Source: Chrysomallon squamiferum (taxonomy: Eukaryota > Mollusca > Gastropoda > Neomphalida > Peltospiridae). Taken from it: a stretch of 30,000 nucleotides of DNA. Below the pieces are notes generated by a model, which worked only from the letters and a program-made list of their open reading frames with translations, searched no databases and was not told the origin of the DNA. The stretch is from NCBI GenBank assembly GCA_012295275.1, contig CM022676.1:10711086-10741085 (forward strand), given 5' to 3'. Positions within the stretch are counted from its first letter, which is position 1. The number at the start of each line of letters is the position of its first letter. The position numbers were made by a program, and so were the translations under genes. Positions 29,661 through 30,000 of the stretch are shown here, piece by piece.

Positions 29661-30000
29661 ATAATAATAATAATAGTAAAAACAACAATAACACTAATAA
29701 TGCCAATAATAAATAAATAAACAAAATATAAAAAATTAAAGATAAATAAAAAATCGTTAACATTGTCATTAATGAAGATTGATTTGGTGCACGACTTTTC
29801 GTGGTAACACAAGTAACGTAATACTCTGACATAGTTTAAAACCTTTGCAGAACAGCGGATATTACGATGTTTAACAGAAATAATAATAAAAAATCGTTAA
29901 AGTTCGTTACTTTTGGGTCATTCAGTGTAAACCAAGAAGAAAAGTAGAAAAGGGATTATGTCTGATAAATAACCATGTTCTAATTAGTTTATGCCAGGAT
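28984..30000. other. Right flank, no gene seen
   Basis: Contains (CA)n at 29419-29449, poly-A with (AAC)n at 29537-29577, (ACT)n/(AAT)n at 29608-29675 and a less simple end (29750-30000) without a supported exon. Confidence 0.5.

Overview
The window is animal nuclear DNA. It is AT-rich, has short exons with GT...AG introns, and is dominated by long microsatellites (ATT, CA, CT/GA, ATCT, ACAT, TTTA) and minisatellites. This repeat profile recalls cephalopod molluscs, but that is an inference from texture; another lophotrochozoan or other invertebrate is not excluded. I saw no rRNA, tRNA, CRISPR array, prokaryotic operon or viral gene. Most long open frames are translated simple repeats.

The real content is a cluster of four immunoglobulin-superfamily (IgSF) type I membrane receptor genes. 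I rebuilt them from splice sites, reading phase and comparison between paralogs. Gene A (+, 948-3747) has its 5' end missing or outside the window: two Ig exons, an Ig exon with a short Thr-rich stalk, a transmembrane (TM) exon and a short tail. Gene B (-, 13762-6208) is its complete paralog: signal peptide, D1, D2, D3, poly-Thr stalk plus D4, TM, 11-residue tail; 499 codons. A and B point at each other, and their 3' UTRs share a polyadenylation block. Gene C (+, 16360-23465) diverges from B: signal peptide, D1-like Ig, two D3-like Ig exons, TM, then a cytoplasmic tail built from eight 45-51 bp internal mini-exons and a terminal exon. Gene D (+, 25965-28308) is small: signal peptide, one V-like Ig, a TM split by a phase-2 intron, and a very short tail; 172 codons.

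Except for the last intron of D, every intron is phase 1 and every internal exon is a multiple of three, with one exception. Gene C's third Ig exon is 259 bp, one base too long, which gives a frameshift and a stop at 18771-18773. This could be a real null allele or a sequence error.

The most unusual structure is the gene C tail. Mini-exon plus intron units were duplicated in tandem, and a block of about 1.05 kb holding several units was then duplicated again, leaving decayed mini-exons between working ones. All internal mini-exons can be skipped in any combination without changing frame or making a junction stop. The tail has no tyrosine, so it has no ITAM or ITIM. Together the cluster looks like a fast-evolving cell-surface recognition locus (immune or self/non-self). 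That role is inferred from architecture, not shown.

The rest is introns and intergenic DNA made of minisatellites (6329-6833, 10047-10355, 11786-12600, 23793-24145), a small element with terminal inverted repeats (about 7797-8094), an inverted pair of element copies of about 265 bp around gene D exons 2-4, and long (ACAT)n tracts at 24.3-25.15 kb.
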